From positions 1 to 47,196 of the forward strand of contig NZ_JABXWT010000022.1 of the NCBI RefSeq assembly GCF_013377785.1: DNA of 47,196 bases. The letters are read 5' to 3'. A program made the position numbers and the translations under genes. Shown here in pieces: positions 8,256 to 17,115 of the stretch (position 1 is the first letter of the stretch; every line of letters begins with the position of its first letter). The notes below the pieces were generated by a model that saw only the letters and a program-made list of their open reading frames with translations, had not been told where the DNA came from and did no database searches. This DNA comes from Ruegeria haliotis. GTDB taxonomy: Bacteria; Pseudomonadota; Alphaproteobacteria; Rhodobacterales; Rhodobacteraceae.

Positions 8256-9743
8256 ATGATCCGTGATCTTGTGTTTCCGGCCTTGGTTTTGATCTGCGCT
8301 ACATTTTTGTTGTCTGGGTCGCTGTTGAATCACGATGTCAGTTGGTATCTGATTTCCACGCGGTGGTGGCTAGACGGCACACCCATTTACGAAGAAATCC
8401 TTGAGCTTAATCCTCCGCTGACATTTTACCTTACGGTTCCACCTGTTTGGTTGGCAAAAAGCTTTGATCTGTCGCCGACAGCAACCTTCCAAACCTACGT
8501 CTTGATCCTGTCCGGAGTCTCGCTTGTGCTTTCGCAGCGTGTTCTGCGTCAGGACAAATCAGTGCCGGATTGGATGCGGATCGGCTTTCTGACTTGCGGG
8601 GCAATTGCACTAGCCATTGTTCCGCTGAAAGATTTTGGGCAGCGAGAGCATCTCTTCGTGGTCTTCCTGTTGCCCTACCTTACTTTGGCATTGGTAGACT
8701 ATGAATGCCCGCGCAGGCAGCGGATAATCATTGCAATCTGGGCTACCTTTGGCATTGCCATCAAACACTATTTTGTACTGGTGCCGTTAGCCTTGGCGTT
8801 GCATCGCATGTTTGTCGAAAAATCGTTCCGTTGTGTTTCAAAGGCTGAACACAGCGTGCCAGTCATATTGATGGTCGCCTATGTTGTTGCCGCTCGCTTG
8901 CTGCACCCTGCATACTTTAACGACGTGATCCCGCTGGCGATGCAAGTTTATGGGGGCTACGAATCCGAGGTTTGGGCCGTTTTGAGGAAACTGACAGTGC
9001 TGCCAGTTTTCTTCGGTTTGATTGTACTTATGGTTTTAGGAAACCACGGAGGAACGCGCGCGTCCTGGGCGCTGATCGCGGTTGTTTGTGCGGCCTTCGC
9101 GATCTACGTGCTCCAATCAAAAGGCTGGAGCTATCATCGAGTCCCGCTTGTGGCGGGTCTGTTCCTCGCGCTGAATTGGGCAACATTCGAATTGGCCCGA
9201 TCCCAAGCAAGGAAACGGGTCTTCGGACTGATCGGGCTGATCGCCGCCATATTGCTGATCAACCCAATTTTACTCTTTGGGACTTATCGAAACGGCAGTA
9301 CTGCGTATGTGGCTGATTATTTTACCTGCCCCGACGGTCAAAGGACGGTACAGGTCTTCAGCGCGCGTGTGATTCACGGCTTTCCATTGGCAAATTATGC
9401 CAAAGCTCAGCCATCAAACCGTGCCCCAGCGTTGTGGTTGTTTCCCGGGGCCGCGCACCAGCTTAGTCTGACATCCGATCCCGAATCTCGCGCAAAGTAC
9501 AAAGAGACCCTGGATTTTGCACGCAGCTTGGCGATCTCAGATTTCTTTCGCACGAACCCTCAACTGGTTGTTGTGGATACCAGAAAGGACAAGCGATATT
9601 TCAAGGGTACACCTTTCGACTACATTGAATTCTTCTCTCAAATTCCAAAGTTTGCCGACGCATGGCAAGACTATGAAAGGGTTGGTCAAGTGGGTGGCCT
9701 GACAGTGTATCGGCGCCCTGGATGTGATACCCCGGCCCTGTGA
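8256..9743 (+). CDS. polytopic membrane protein, GT-C glycosyltransferase-like (family 39 type), function unknown
   Basis: A 495-residue protein from the ATG at 8256, chosen for its AAGG box and because a membrane segment (LVFPALVLICATFLL) starts at once; the open frame runs back to 7977 without protein-like content. About 9-10 membrane segments occupy residues 5-345, followed by a soluble C-terminal part of about 150 residues. NHDVSWYLISTRWWLDG and the nearby ELNPPLTFYL resemble the first periplasmic loop of GT39/ArnT-like enzymes, where an acidic residue near the start acts as catalytic base (the Asp in HDVSW here). Such enzymes move sugars from polyprenyl-phosphate donors. It stands alone between unrelated units, so the acceptor cannot be guessed. 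Confidence 0.65.
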   Translation: MIRDLVFPALVLICATFLLSGSLLNHDVSWYLISTRWWLDGTPIYEEILELNPPLTFYLTVPPVWLAKSFDLSPTATFQTYVLILSGVSLVLSQRVLRQDKSVPDWMRIGFLTCGAIALAIVPLKDFGQREHLFVVFLLPYLTLALVDYECPRRQRIIIAIWATFGIAIKHYFVLVPLALALHRMFVEKSFRCVSKAEHSVPVILMVAYVVAARLLHPAYFNDVIPLAMQVYGGYESEVWAVLRKLTVLPVFFGLIVLMVLGNHGGTRASWALIAVVCAAFAIYVLQSKGWSYHRVPLVAGLFLALNWATFELARSQARKRVFGLIGLIAAILLINPILLFGTYRNGSTAYVADYFTCPDGQRTVQVFSARVIHGFPLANYAKAQPSNRAPALWLFPGAAHQLSLTSDPESRAKYKETLDFARSLAISDFFRTNPQLVVVDTRKDKRYFKGTPFDYIEFFSQIPKFADAWQDYERVGQVGGLTVYRRPGCDTPAL

Positions 9744-9819
9744 CATCACGCCGAAACAAACTTTCGGCAGGAACCGCAGTTTCCTCAAATAGCGTTTCCG
9801 CCTAATTTTGGTCTCTAGT

Positions 9820-9900
9820 TCAGCTATCTGCTGTGACGGCGACGTGGCTAAGCTTGCCATCAGGATCCCAGACATTGAGTTGAGCAAGACTGTCGCTCAT
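9820..9900 (-). other. possible 26-residue ORF, or a detached tail, directly behind the PrpD gene
   Basis: After the PrpD stop at 9943-9945 the same frame stays open to a TGA at 9820-9822. It contains an ATG at 9900 followed by MSDSLAQLNVWDPDGKLSHV and a few more residues. The composition is protein-like, but the ORF is very short and has only a poor ribosome binding site. It could be a microprotein, a relic of a lost gene, or chance. Confidence 0.2.
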
Positions 9901-9942
9901 ATCCCCGGCGATAGTCGCGGCTGCACTCGTTTTGCCTTGATA

Positions 9943-11298
9943 TCAGGTCCTGCCGGCCGCGTCGTAGATCAGCGCGCCAAGGTCCGAGAATTTCGATCCG
10001 GATGCCTGCAGCCCCAGAACCGCGTTGCGAATGGCCGCAGCGCGGGATGCACCAAGCGATGGACTGGCAAATTCCATGAACTTGTTCACCACCTCGTCCT
10101 GAGACATCGGCGCCTCGGGTCCGCCGCGCGCATGTACATCCCCCGAGGCGAGCACACGGCCGTCGTTCAGAGTTATGCTGACATCGGCACAACGGCATTT
10201 TGGGAAGCGGTCCGAATGGCGCGCAACCTCGGCCACCGAAATACGTTCGACAATTGACGCAACCAGCGGATCAGACAGACCGGCCCCGGTGATGTGTTCG
10301 ACACCGATCCGCCCATGCGCCGCCATCGTGGCGACAGCAAAAGGCAGCGAGTACTGCGCCTTGGAGGTATCATCCGGCATGCCCTGAAACAGACAGGCGC
10401 TTTCGCGGAACGTGTTCACCTGAATCGCTGCGATGCCCTGATGCGTCAGGTCGTTATCGCGGATCAACGCGCGGGTCGCATCAATTGCCGCATGGGCCCA
10501 ACGGCAGATCGGATATGGTTTCACATATTGATGTTCCATCTGCCAAAACGTACCCAAATCCCGCCAATGCGGCGCGGCCTCCTCAGCCTCGATGGTGATC
10601 GCCGGGGCCCCGGTAAAGCCCTTCTCGGCCAGCACCGCCGAGGACACGCCCACCAGCGCGCCCCAACCCGAGCCGTCATGCAACATGGTTGGGTTGGCGA
10701 TCTCGCGCATCATCTGGCTGCGCGGTCCATGGTATTCAGCAATACCCATGGCTTGGCGCATCTGATCAGCGCTCAGACCCCGCAGACGCGCCGCCATGGC
10801 GACAACCCCCAGCGCGTTCCATGCGCCAGACGTATGATAGTCGCTGACCGTGTCATGCAGGGAAATCCCGGCACGACCCGCGACCTCGTATCCGATGGTC
10901 ACCGCTGCCAGCGCCTCGGGCCCCGAGAAATCACCAATGGTTTCCGCCAGCGCCGCCAGTGCCGGAACCACGACAACCCCGATATGACCCTTGGTCGGGT
11001 TATACCCGTCATGACCGTCCAGATTGTCGGTCTGTGTCGCAGCGGCATAAGCCGCGCCCGCGACACTGACTCTGCGGCCATCAAACAGCATTCGGGCACC
11101 AAACCCCTGCTCACCTGCGCCATAAAGCGCCGCTGCGCTGTCCCGCGCAATCCGCCCGGCCTGCATCGGACCCGCACCGATGGTGATTCCAAGCGTATCC
11201 AGCAGCATAAGCGCGGCCGCCCTGAGCGTGCTGTCAGGAAAATCCTCGACCCGGCTGCCAAGGGTAAAATCTGCAACGGTTTCAAATGTGTCTGTCAC
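9943..11298 (-). CDS. MmgE/PrpD family protein
   Basis: A 451-residue protein from the GTG at 11298, which has AGGA just upstream; a TTG at 11310 is the only other start because a TAG closes the frame immediately before it. The MmgE/PrpD fold is recognisable from the helical N-terminus (LLDTLGITIGAG), the central DNLDGHDGYNPTKGHIG, and VKPYPICRWAHAAIDA with its conserved pocket residues. Members include 2-methylcitrate dehydratase and cis-aconitate decarboxylase, but most are uncharacterised hydratases or isomerases of carboxylic acids. It is divergent from a LysR gene and close to an oxidoreductase/aminotransferase pair, so a role in the same catabolic route is likely. No methylcitrate-cycle genes are present, which makes a prpD assignment unsafe. 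Confidence 0.82.
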   Translation of the reverse strand: MTDTFETVADFTLGSRVEDFPDSTLRAAALMLLDTLGITIGAGPMQAGRIARDSAAALYGAGEQGFGARMLFDGRRVSVAGAAYAAATQTDNLDGHDGYNPTKGHIGVVVVPALAALAETIGDFSGPEALAAVTIGYEVAGRAGISLHDTVSDYHTSGAWNALGVVAMAARLRGLSADQMRQAMGIAEYHGPRSQMMREIANPTMLHDGSGWGALVGVSSAVLAEKGFTGAPAITIEAEEAAPHWRDLGTFWQMEHQYVKPYPICRWAHAAIDATRALIRDNDLTHQGIAAIQVNTFRESACLFQGMPDDTSKAQYSLPFAVATMAAHGRIGVEHITGAGLSDPLVASIVERISVAEVARHSDRFPKCRCADVSITLNDGRVLASGDVHARGGPEAPMSQDEVVNKFMEFASPSLGASRAAAIRNAVLGLQASGSKFSDLGALIYDAAGRT

Positions 11299-11522
11299 GG
11301 TGTCCTGCAAATGCTATTTCGGATTTCCGGTATCTGTAGAAAACTAGGCATGTTCCCACAGCGCAGCACGAAAACAATCATGGGGCAATGACCCCGGAAT
11401 ATTTGTGGCTATGACCGCGCCCGTTTTTGCGTATGAATTTGGGAAACGATTCACGCGGGAACATCACTCCGAACACTCGGGGTACTTCTCCGGCTTTGTG
11501 CCCTGTCTGAGGAACACCTGTC

Positions 11523-12410
11523 ATGATGAACCTGCCCCACCTGACTTTCCTGCGTTCCTTCGAGGCCGCCGCCCGCCACCTGAATTTTACCAGCGCCGCT
11601 GTCGAGCTGAACTGCACCCAATCGGCGGTCAGCAATCATGTCCGCTCGCTTGAAGAATTCATCGGTCGGCCCCTGTTCGTACGCCATGCCCGGTCCCTGT
11701 CGCTGACCGATGTGGGTGAGGCCTATCTGCCCTCGGTACGCCATGCGCTACAGGAAATCGACGTGGCCACGCAATCGGTGATTCAGCATTCGCACGCGCG
11801 CAAGGTGGTGGTGTCCTGCCCAATCAGCCTGTCTGAGAATTGGTTGCCGGATGTAATCCGGGAATTCAACGCGGTGCACCCGGACATCGATCTGACGGTG
11901 CATGGCACTGTCTGGACAGATGTCGAGCCTAACGTTTCAGATATCTCGCTAACGATCAATCATGTCGACGACGTTACAGCGGATATGAAACGTCTGTGGG
12001 TCGAGAAACTGGCCGTTGTTTGCGCGCCCGGGTTTCTGGTCGACGGCGCCCCCTTGACCGATCCCAGACAATTGCAGGATGCACCCCTGATCCACATCCT
12101 GGGTCGCCCTGCCTATTGGGAGCGCGTAGCGCTGCATTTCGGGCTGACCAATCTGAACCAGAAGGAGGGTTTGCGGACAAATGCTTCGAATTTAGCGATG
12201 GAGATGGCGGCCAAATCACTGGGTTGCGTCGCGCTGCCAAGATCACTGGCCAACTCATATGTGCAGCGAGGGTTGTTGATCGAACCTTTCAAATTCGATC
12301 TGGAAAGCCCGTGGACCTATTTTGTGCAGCTCAAGGACAAACCCATTACGCCACCGGTCAGACTGTTCCAGGACTGGCTGTTCAAGGCCGCCGCAAACAT
12401 GAGTGCCTGA
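11523..12410 (+). CDS. LysR family transcriptional regulator (GcvA-like)
   Basis: A 295-residue regulator with an N-terminal winged helix-turn-helix at about residues 8-65 (LTFLRSFEAAARHLNFTSAA, then CTQSAVSNHVRSLEEFIGRP), followed by a periplasmic-binding-like effector domain. The FTSAAVELNCTQSAVS pattern and the absence of an extra C-terminal domain place it close to GcvA-type regulators. Two consecutive ATG codons (11523, 11526) follow GAGGAA, so either may start translation. It diverges from the PrpD gene (gap about 220 bp) and converges with the oxidoreductase gene, 13 bp apart. It probably controls the PrpD gene and perhaps the oxidoreductase/aminotransferase unit. Confidence 0.9.
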   Translation: MMNLPHLTFLRSFEAAARHLNFTSAAVELNCTQSAVSNHVRSLEEFIGRPLFVRHARSLSLTDVGEAYLPSVRHALQEIDVATQSVIQHSHARKVVVSCPISLSENWLPDVIREFNAVHPDIDLTVHGTVWTDVEPNVSDISLTINHVDDVTADMKRLWVEKLAVVCAPGFLVDGAPLTDPRQLQDAPLIHILGRPAYWERVALHFGLTNLNQKEGLRTNASNLAMEMAAKSLGCVALPRSLANSYVQRGLLIEPFKFDLESPWTYFVQLKDKPITPPVRLFQDWLFKAAANMSA

Positions 12411-12423
12411 CCGGTGCATCAGG

Positions 12424-14871
12424 TTATTCGGCCTCTTCCATAAGCTTTGGTTTGACATCACGCAGCCGGTGGCCGGCAGGATCAAAGGGTGGCTCATTCA
12501 GGATCTTCGCTTTATGCGATTTGCCCAGGATAAAGACTTCGACCGTGTCGCCGGGTTGCGCCACCTGCGGGTTCGCATACCCAATCGCCAATGATTTGCC
12601 GACCGAATAGCCGTATGCGCCCGAGGTGACCCGACCGACCGATTTGCCATCGGGGGTAAAGATCGGCTCGCCGCCGGTGGCATCGGCGTCTTCCGTTACC
12701 ACGATCTCAAAGATTGACAGCACCTCGCGCGGGGCGTTGTCCTTGACTGACAGATAGGCGTCCTTGTGCAGGAAGTCCTTGTCCAGCTTGATCAGACCGG
12801 CCAGACCAACCTCTTGCGGCCAGTATTCCTGAGAATACTCGCGACCCCATGAGCCATAGCCCTTTTCGATGCGCAGCGATCCCAGCGCACGTCCGCCCAC
12901 CGGGCCGCCATCCAGTTGTTTGGCCGCATCCAGCAGCGCGGTATATAGCCGGGTCTGGTCTCTTTCGGCGCAGTGCAACTCCCACCCCAGATCACCGGTA
13001 AAGCTGACGCGGATGGCAAGGCAGGTCACGCCCGCAACCTCGATGGTGGCCGAGCGCATAAAGCGGAATGCCTCGTTCGACAGGTCCGCGTTGGTCAGGC
13101 GCTGCAACAGGTCGCGCGCTTTCGGGCCCGCAACATTGAAGCCCGCGATGCGGTCGGTAGCGACCTCAATCGTTGTGCCCTTCGGCAGATCGACCATATT
13201 GAAGAACCGCTGATGATACCGCTCGGCCATGCCGGACCCGATCATCATGTATTCATCGTCGGTGACCTTGGTGATGGTGAAATCGCCAGCTACGCCGCCA
13301 CGCACCGAGATCAACGGCGTCAGGCAGGAACGTCCGACTTCCGTCGGCACCCGGTTGGCGACCAACCGGTCCAGCCAGCCATACGCTCCGGGGCCCTTGA
13401 TGATGTAATTGGCAAAGTTCGAGATGTCGATGACGCCGACATTCCCGCGCAGCATCTTCACCTCGCGGCCCACCGGATCAAACCAGTTTTGGCGGGTAAA
13501 GCCGTTGGTTTCCTGCGTACCCGGCTGATCCGCGAACCACAATGGGTGTTCCCAACCGCAGTTCAGACCAAAGACGCAGCCCATGTCCTTTTGCATCTCG
13601 TAAGCGGGTCGGACACGCGCCGGACGGCCCGCGCTTCGTTCCTCATTCGGGAAGTGGATGGCGAAACGGTGAGTATAAGCGTCTTCGACCCTTGCTTTGG
13701 TGAAGGCCTTGTCGGCCCAATCGCCGAACCGCGCCAGATCCCACGCGAACATGTCGTATTGCGGCTCACCCTCGATCATCCATTGTGCGGCCAGCAGTCC
13801 CAGACCGCCCGATTGCGAGAAGCCAGGGATGATGCCGGTGCAACAGAAATAATTCCTAAGCTCAGGCATCGGTCCCCAGATCGCGTTCGAATCCGGCGAC
13901 CAGATCATCGGGCCGTTGATCACTCGCTTGATGCCCGCCGTGGCGGCAACCGGCACCCGCTCGGTCGCGCGGATCACGTTTTCCATGATCCGGTCCAGAT
14001 CGTCAGGGAAAAGGTCATGGGCAAAATCCAGCGGTGTGCCTTCTTCCGCCCAGAACTTCATCTCTTTCTCATAGGCCCCAATCAGCAGCCCGTTGCCTTC
14101 TTGGCGGAAGTAGTATTCTCCATCGCGGTCTGCGATCGAGGGCAGACGGCGGCCCAGATTGGCCACTTCGTCGATGGATTCAGTGACAAAATACTGATGC
14201 TCGGTCGGCTGCAACGGCAGGGTAAGCCCCGCCAGGGCGGCAACCTCGCGCCCCCAAAGACCGGCTGCATTCACTACCCATTGGGTGTGAATGTCCCCCT
14301 TCGGCGTGCGCACAATCCAACTGCCATCAGGCTGTTGTTCCGTGGCGGTCACAGGACAGAACCGTTCAATCGTGGCCCCCATGGCCCGCGCACCAGCCGC
14401 GTAAGCATGTGGCACACCGGACGGGTCCACATTGCCGCCATCGGGTTCGTACATGATGCAGCGGATATCGTCGAACTGCGCCAACGGATGCAGTTCCTTG
14501 GCCTGTTCGCGGCTGACCTCATGAAAGTTCAGCCCATAGAACCTGGCCTTGGCCTCTTGCAGGCGCAACTGATGCTCGCGCTCTTCGGTCTGTGCCAGAT
14601 ACAGCGAGCCAGGTTGGAACACGCCACAGCTTTGGCCTGTCTCCTGCTCCAGCTCTTTATACAGGTTCATCGTATAGTGCTGGATGCGGGTGATGTTGTT
14701 GTTGTCATGCAGCCCGTGAATATTGGCCGCCGCGTGCCAGGTCGAACCGCTGGTCAGCTCATCGCGTTCCAACAGAATACTGTCGGTCCAGCCGAGTTTG
14801 GCGAGGTGATAGAGGATCGAGCAGCCGGCAAGCCCGCCGCCGATCACAACTGCCTGTGCGTGCGTTTTCAT
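12424..14871 (-). CDS. FAD-dependent oxidoreductase with GcvT domain (dimethylglycine/sarcosine dehydrogenase-like)
   Basis: An 815-residue two-part enzyme. The N-terminal DAO-type FAD domain has the dinucleotide motif VVIGGGLAGCSILYHLA (residues 8-24) and TSGSTWHAA with His46, which aligns with the covalently flavinylated His of mammalian dimethylglycine dehydrogenase. From about residue 430 it carries an aminomethyltransferase (GcvT-type, folate-binding) domain (VGVIDISNFANYIIKGPGA; FTGDLGWELHC; LRIEKGYGSWGREY). Family members oxidise N-methyl groups of glycine derivatives and hand the one-carbon unit to tetrahydrofolate. It lies 27 bp after the aminotransferase-fold gene, so the two are probably co-transcribed. 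The true substrate is unknown. Residues 46-50 read HAAAN instead of the usual HAAGL, so the pocket may differ. Confidence 0.87.
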   Translation of the reverse strand: MKTHAQAVVIGGGLAGCSILYHLAKLGWTDSILLERDELTSGSTWHAAANIHGLHDNNNITRIQHYTMNLYKELEQETGQSCGVFQPGSLYLAQTEEREHQLRLQEAKARFYGLNFHEVSREQAKELHPLAQFDDIRCIMYEPDGGNVDPSGVPHAYAAGARAMGATIERFCPVTATEQQPDGSWIVRTPKGDIHTQWVVNAAGLWGREVAALAGLTLPLQPTEHQYFVTESIDEVANLGRRLPSIADRDGEYYFRQEGNGLLIGAYEKEMKFWAEEGTPLDFAHDLFPDDLDRIMENVIRATERVPVAATAGIKRVINGPMIWSPDSNAIWGPMPELRNYFCCTGIIPGFSQSGGLGLLAAQWMIEGEPQYDMFAWDLARFGDWADKAFTKARVEDAYTHRFAIHFPNEERSAGRPARVRPAYEMQKDMGCVFGLNCGWEHPLWFADQPGTQETNGFTRQNWFDPVGREVKMLRGNVGVIDISNFANYIIKGPGAYGWLDRLVANRVPTEVGRSCLTPLISVRGGVAGDFTITKVTDDEYMMIGSGMAERYHQRFFNMVDLPKGTTIEVATDRIAGFNVAGPKARDLLQRLTNADLSNEAFRFMRSATIEVAGVTCLAIRVSFTGDLGWELHCAERDQTRLYTALLDAAKQLDGGPVGGRALGSLRIEKGYGSWGREYSQEYWPQEVGLAGLIKLDKDFLHKDAYLSVKDNAPREVLSIFEIVVTEDADATGGEPIFTPDGKSVGRVTSGAYGYSVGKSLAIGYANPQVAQPGDTVEVFILGKSHKAKILNEPPFDPAGHRLRDVKPKLMEEAE

Positions 14872-14898
14872 GAGGGGGGTCCTCTCCCTGTAAATGCC

Positions 14899-16149
14899 TC
14901 AGGCGGCGATGGTTTTCATTGCGCCGAGAAATTGAGCAACTTCGGCAACGCTGTTGTAATGACACATCGAAACGCGCACGCAGCTGTCCATGCCAAGCGG
15001 CGTCAGGATGTTGCCGGAATAATGGTCCGCCTTGCGCAGATGGGTGCGGATGCCCTGCTCATTGAGCTGTTTGACCACATCAACCGAGGGCACGCCCGCG
15101 ACCACCAGTGACACCAGACCTTCTCGTGCCGGATTGTCGACGCCGCCCAGAATGGTCACTTTCTCCATCTCGGCCAGCCCGGGCAGGTTGCCGGTACCGT
15201 GGATCATCGCATCGGTCAGTGCCGTTTCCTGCGCGTAGATCGCCTCACCCGCCGCGACGAACTTCGCCCGGCGATCAGTTGTGTCGCTGACCTGTTCGCC
15301 CAGCCATTCGAAGTAACCGACCACATCGGACATCGTGGCATAAGACCCGGTGTCGCGCGTGCCCATCTCCCAGTTATCCGCCGGGCCGTCGATCAGGCTG
15401 TTATGCGGCAGCTTGGTCAATCGGTCAGAAATCCACGCCACACCAAAGCCATGGCGCGAGAATACCTTGTAGGGCGAGATCACATAGCCATCGACATCGT
15501 AAACCGTTAGGTCGATCCGCCCATGCGCGGCGTGCTGAATACCATCCACGATGATATAGCAATCGGGCGCTACTGCTCGGATCGTCGCGGCGACCGCCGC
15601 AACATCCACACCCATGCCGGTGACGGGCGAGGTATGAACGATGGTCGCTACTTTGGTGTCGGGCGTCACCTGAGCGGTATACCCTTCGGCCGCTACGGTG
15701 CCGGTTGCGTCGTCATGGGCGACTAAGACGTGGTTCTGCCCGGCAACCCCGGCCCAGCGGGCGCAGGCGCTGCGGGTGGCAGGATGTTCCAGCGTTGTGC
15801 CCAGAACCTGCCCCTCACCCGTTCCCAGACAGGCATTCATGATCAGGCGGAACAGCAGCTCGGTGCCGCTTTCGCCGACAAAGAACTGACCCTTTGGCGC
15901 GTTCATGAACACGGCCATATCTTCCTTGGCCTTGTTGATCACGCGCATCAGTTCATGGCTGCCCGGATTGTCGCGCCCCTGATTGTCAGGAATGGCGGCA
16001 TAGGTCTGCGAAGTATCGACTACGGAATTCAGCGTCAGCGCACCGCCCGCGTTCTCGAAGAAGATGCGCGGGCCTTGCTGTGGGCAGTGATCAACCTGAG
16101 CAAACCGGTCGCGGATTTGCTCAAGCAGTCGAGTATTGATTTTGGCCAT
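14899..16149 (-). CDS. class V aminotransferase-fold PLP enzyme (cysteine desulfurase-like)
   Basis: A 416-residue fold-type I PLP enzyme. The Schiff-base lysine is Lys228 in ISPYKVFSRHGFG; Asp202 and His206 in IVDGIQHAAHG are the usual cofactor partners, and FFENAGGALTLNSVV is the family's N-terminal signature (commonly FLDNAATS). The mobile catalytic Cys loop of cysteine desulfurases is absent: the stretch near RVSMCHYNSVAEV is the C-terminal active-site segment and its Cys is not in the loop position. An aminotransferase or lyase role on a small amino acid is therefore more likely than sulfur transfer. First gene of a probable two-gene operon with the FAD-GcvT oxidoreductase; the intergenic region to queC holds its promoter. 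Confidence 0.8.
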   Translation of the reverse strand: MAKINTRLLEQIRDRFAQVDHCPQQGPRIFFENAGGALTLNSVVDTSQTYAAIPDNQGRDNPGSHELMRVINKAKEDMAVFMNAPKGQFFVGESGTELLFRLIMNACLGTGEGQVLGTTLEHPATRSACARWAGVAGQNHVLVAHDDATGTVAAEGYTAQVTPDTKVATIVHTSPVTGMGVDVAAVAATIRAVAPDCYIIVDGIQHAAHGRIDLTVYDVDGYVISPYKVFSRHGFGVAWISDRLTKLPHNSLIDGPADNWEMGTRDTGSYATMSDVVGYFEWLGEQVSDTTDRRAKFVAAGEAIYAQETALTDAMIHGTGNLPGLAEMEKVTILGGVDNPAREGLVSLVVAGVPSVDVVKQLNEQGIRTHLRKADHYSGNILTPLGMDSCVRVSMCHYNSVAEVAQFLGAMKTIAA

Positions 16150-16371
16150 CGGGAACCGTTCATGCAGATATGTCAGTCAGACAAGATATAGTCGGCACCT
16201 GGCAAAAGTTCTCACAAAAAAAACGGGGGCATTGCGGCAGAAATTTACTCGGATCATCGGCATATTGCGTGGCACAGGAAATGGTATCGCAGAAGCCATG
16301 TCGCCATTGTGATCCCGGATCCGTGACATTGGGTCTTGGCAGGCCCAGGTGTGCAAGGTAACAGGTCCCAT

Positions 16372-16406
16372 CCCGGTCGCAGCCTACCCGGGTAACAAAA
16401 CAAGGG
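16372..16406 (+). promoter_or_regulatory. preQ1-I riboswitch (type 2) controlling queC translation
   Basis: The sequence CCCGG-UCGCAGCCUAC-CCGGG followed by UAACAAAACAAGGG is nearly the same as the Thermoanaerobacter tengcongensis preQ1 aptamer outside the stem. P1 is 16372-16376 paired with 16388-16392, with compensated base pairs. The loop UCGCAG, the ligand-pairing cytosine (16387), the uridine at 16377 and the A-rich tail with the adenine at 16400 are all kept. The AAGGG at 16402-16406, eight bases before the queC ATG, is both the tail of the pseudoknot and the ribosome binding site. Ligand binding should therefore hide it and repress translation of the preQ0/preQ1 genes. The loop is one base longer and the tail one base shorter than in the reference aptamer. 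Confidence 0.92.
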
Positions 16407-16413
16407 TTCAAAC

Positions 16414-17115
16414 ATGAAAACGATCGTAATCTGCTCGGGCGGGCTGGATTCGGTGTCGCTGGCGCATATGGTTGCGCGCGACCACCAGCTGACAGGCCTG
16501 ATTTCCTTTGACTACGGCCAGCGCCACCGCAAGGAACTGGACTATGCCGCGCTGTGCGCGCAGCGGCTGGGTGTGCCCCATGACATCATCGACTTGCGCC
16601 CGGTCGGGGCGGTTCTGACCGGCTCGGCCCTGACCGACGATGTCAATGTGCCCGACGGGCATTATGCCGAAGACAGCATGCGCGTCACTGTAGTGCCCAA
16701 CCGCAACGCCATCATGCTAACCGTGGCGTTTGGCGCAGCCGCCGCACGCGGTGCCGATGCGGTAGCCACAGCCGTGCATGGTGGGGATCACTTTATCTAT
16801 CCCGATTGCCGCCCAGCTTTCACCGAAGCGTTCGCGGCGATGCAGAAACAGGCGCTGGACGGCTATGCCGATGTGTCGCTGTTTACGCCGTTCGTGCATC
16901 GCAACAAGGCGGATATCGTCACCGAAGGCGCCCGCTGTGATACGCCCTTCGCGCAGACATGGTCCTGTTACAAAGGTGGCGCGGATCACTGCGGGCGCTG
17001 CGGCACCTGCGTCGAACGGCGCGAGGCGTTCCATCTGGCCGGGATCAAGGATCCGACCTGCTACGAAGACCCCGATTTCTGGGTCGCGGCCACAGCGCAG
17101 AAGGAACCGGCCTGA
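16414..17115 (+). CDS. queC: 7-cyano-7-deazaguanine (preQ0) synthase QueC
   Basis: A 233-residue enzyme that converts 7-carboxy-7-deazaguanine to preQ0 with ATP and ammonia in queuosine synthesis. The PP-loop ATP motif is SGGLDSVS at residues 8-15. The structural zinc ligands are Cys185, Cys193, Cys196 and Cys199 (CGRCGTC), and GGDHFIYPDCRP is the family's substrate-binding segment. Length and motifs are standard. Translation starts eight bases after the riboswitch tail. It overlaps queD by one base (TGATG) and is the first gene of queC-queD-queE-queF. Confidence 0.97.
   Translation: MKTIVICSGGLDSVSLAHMVARDHQLTGLISFDYGQRHRKELDYAALCAQRLGVPHDIIDLRPVGAVLTGSALTDDVNVPDGHYAEDSMRVTVVPNRNAIMLTVAFGAAAARGADAVATAVHGGDHFIYPDCRPAFTEAFAAMQKQALDGYADVSLFTPFVHRNKADIVTEGARCDTPFAQTWSCYKGGADHCGRCGTCVERREAFHLAGIKDPTCYEDPDFWVAATAQKEPA

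Noticed and set aside
9943..11298. specific call as 2-methylcitrate dehydratase (prpD)
   Set aside because: No prpB, prpC or related genes are nearby; the family has many uncharacterised members.
12973..15111. 712-codon open frame antisense to the first FAD-GcvT oxidoreductase
   Set aside because: It has no domain and is rich in Arg, His and Gln, as expected of the complement of a GC-rich gene; the other strand has a clear two-domain enzyme.
14899..16149. cysteine desulfurase (SufS/IscS) assignment
   Set aside because: The fold matches but the mobile loop with the catalytic Cys is absent and no Suf or Isc genes are near.
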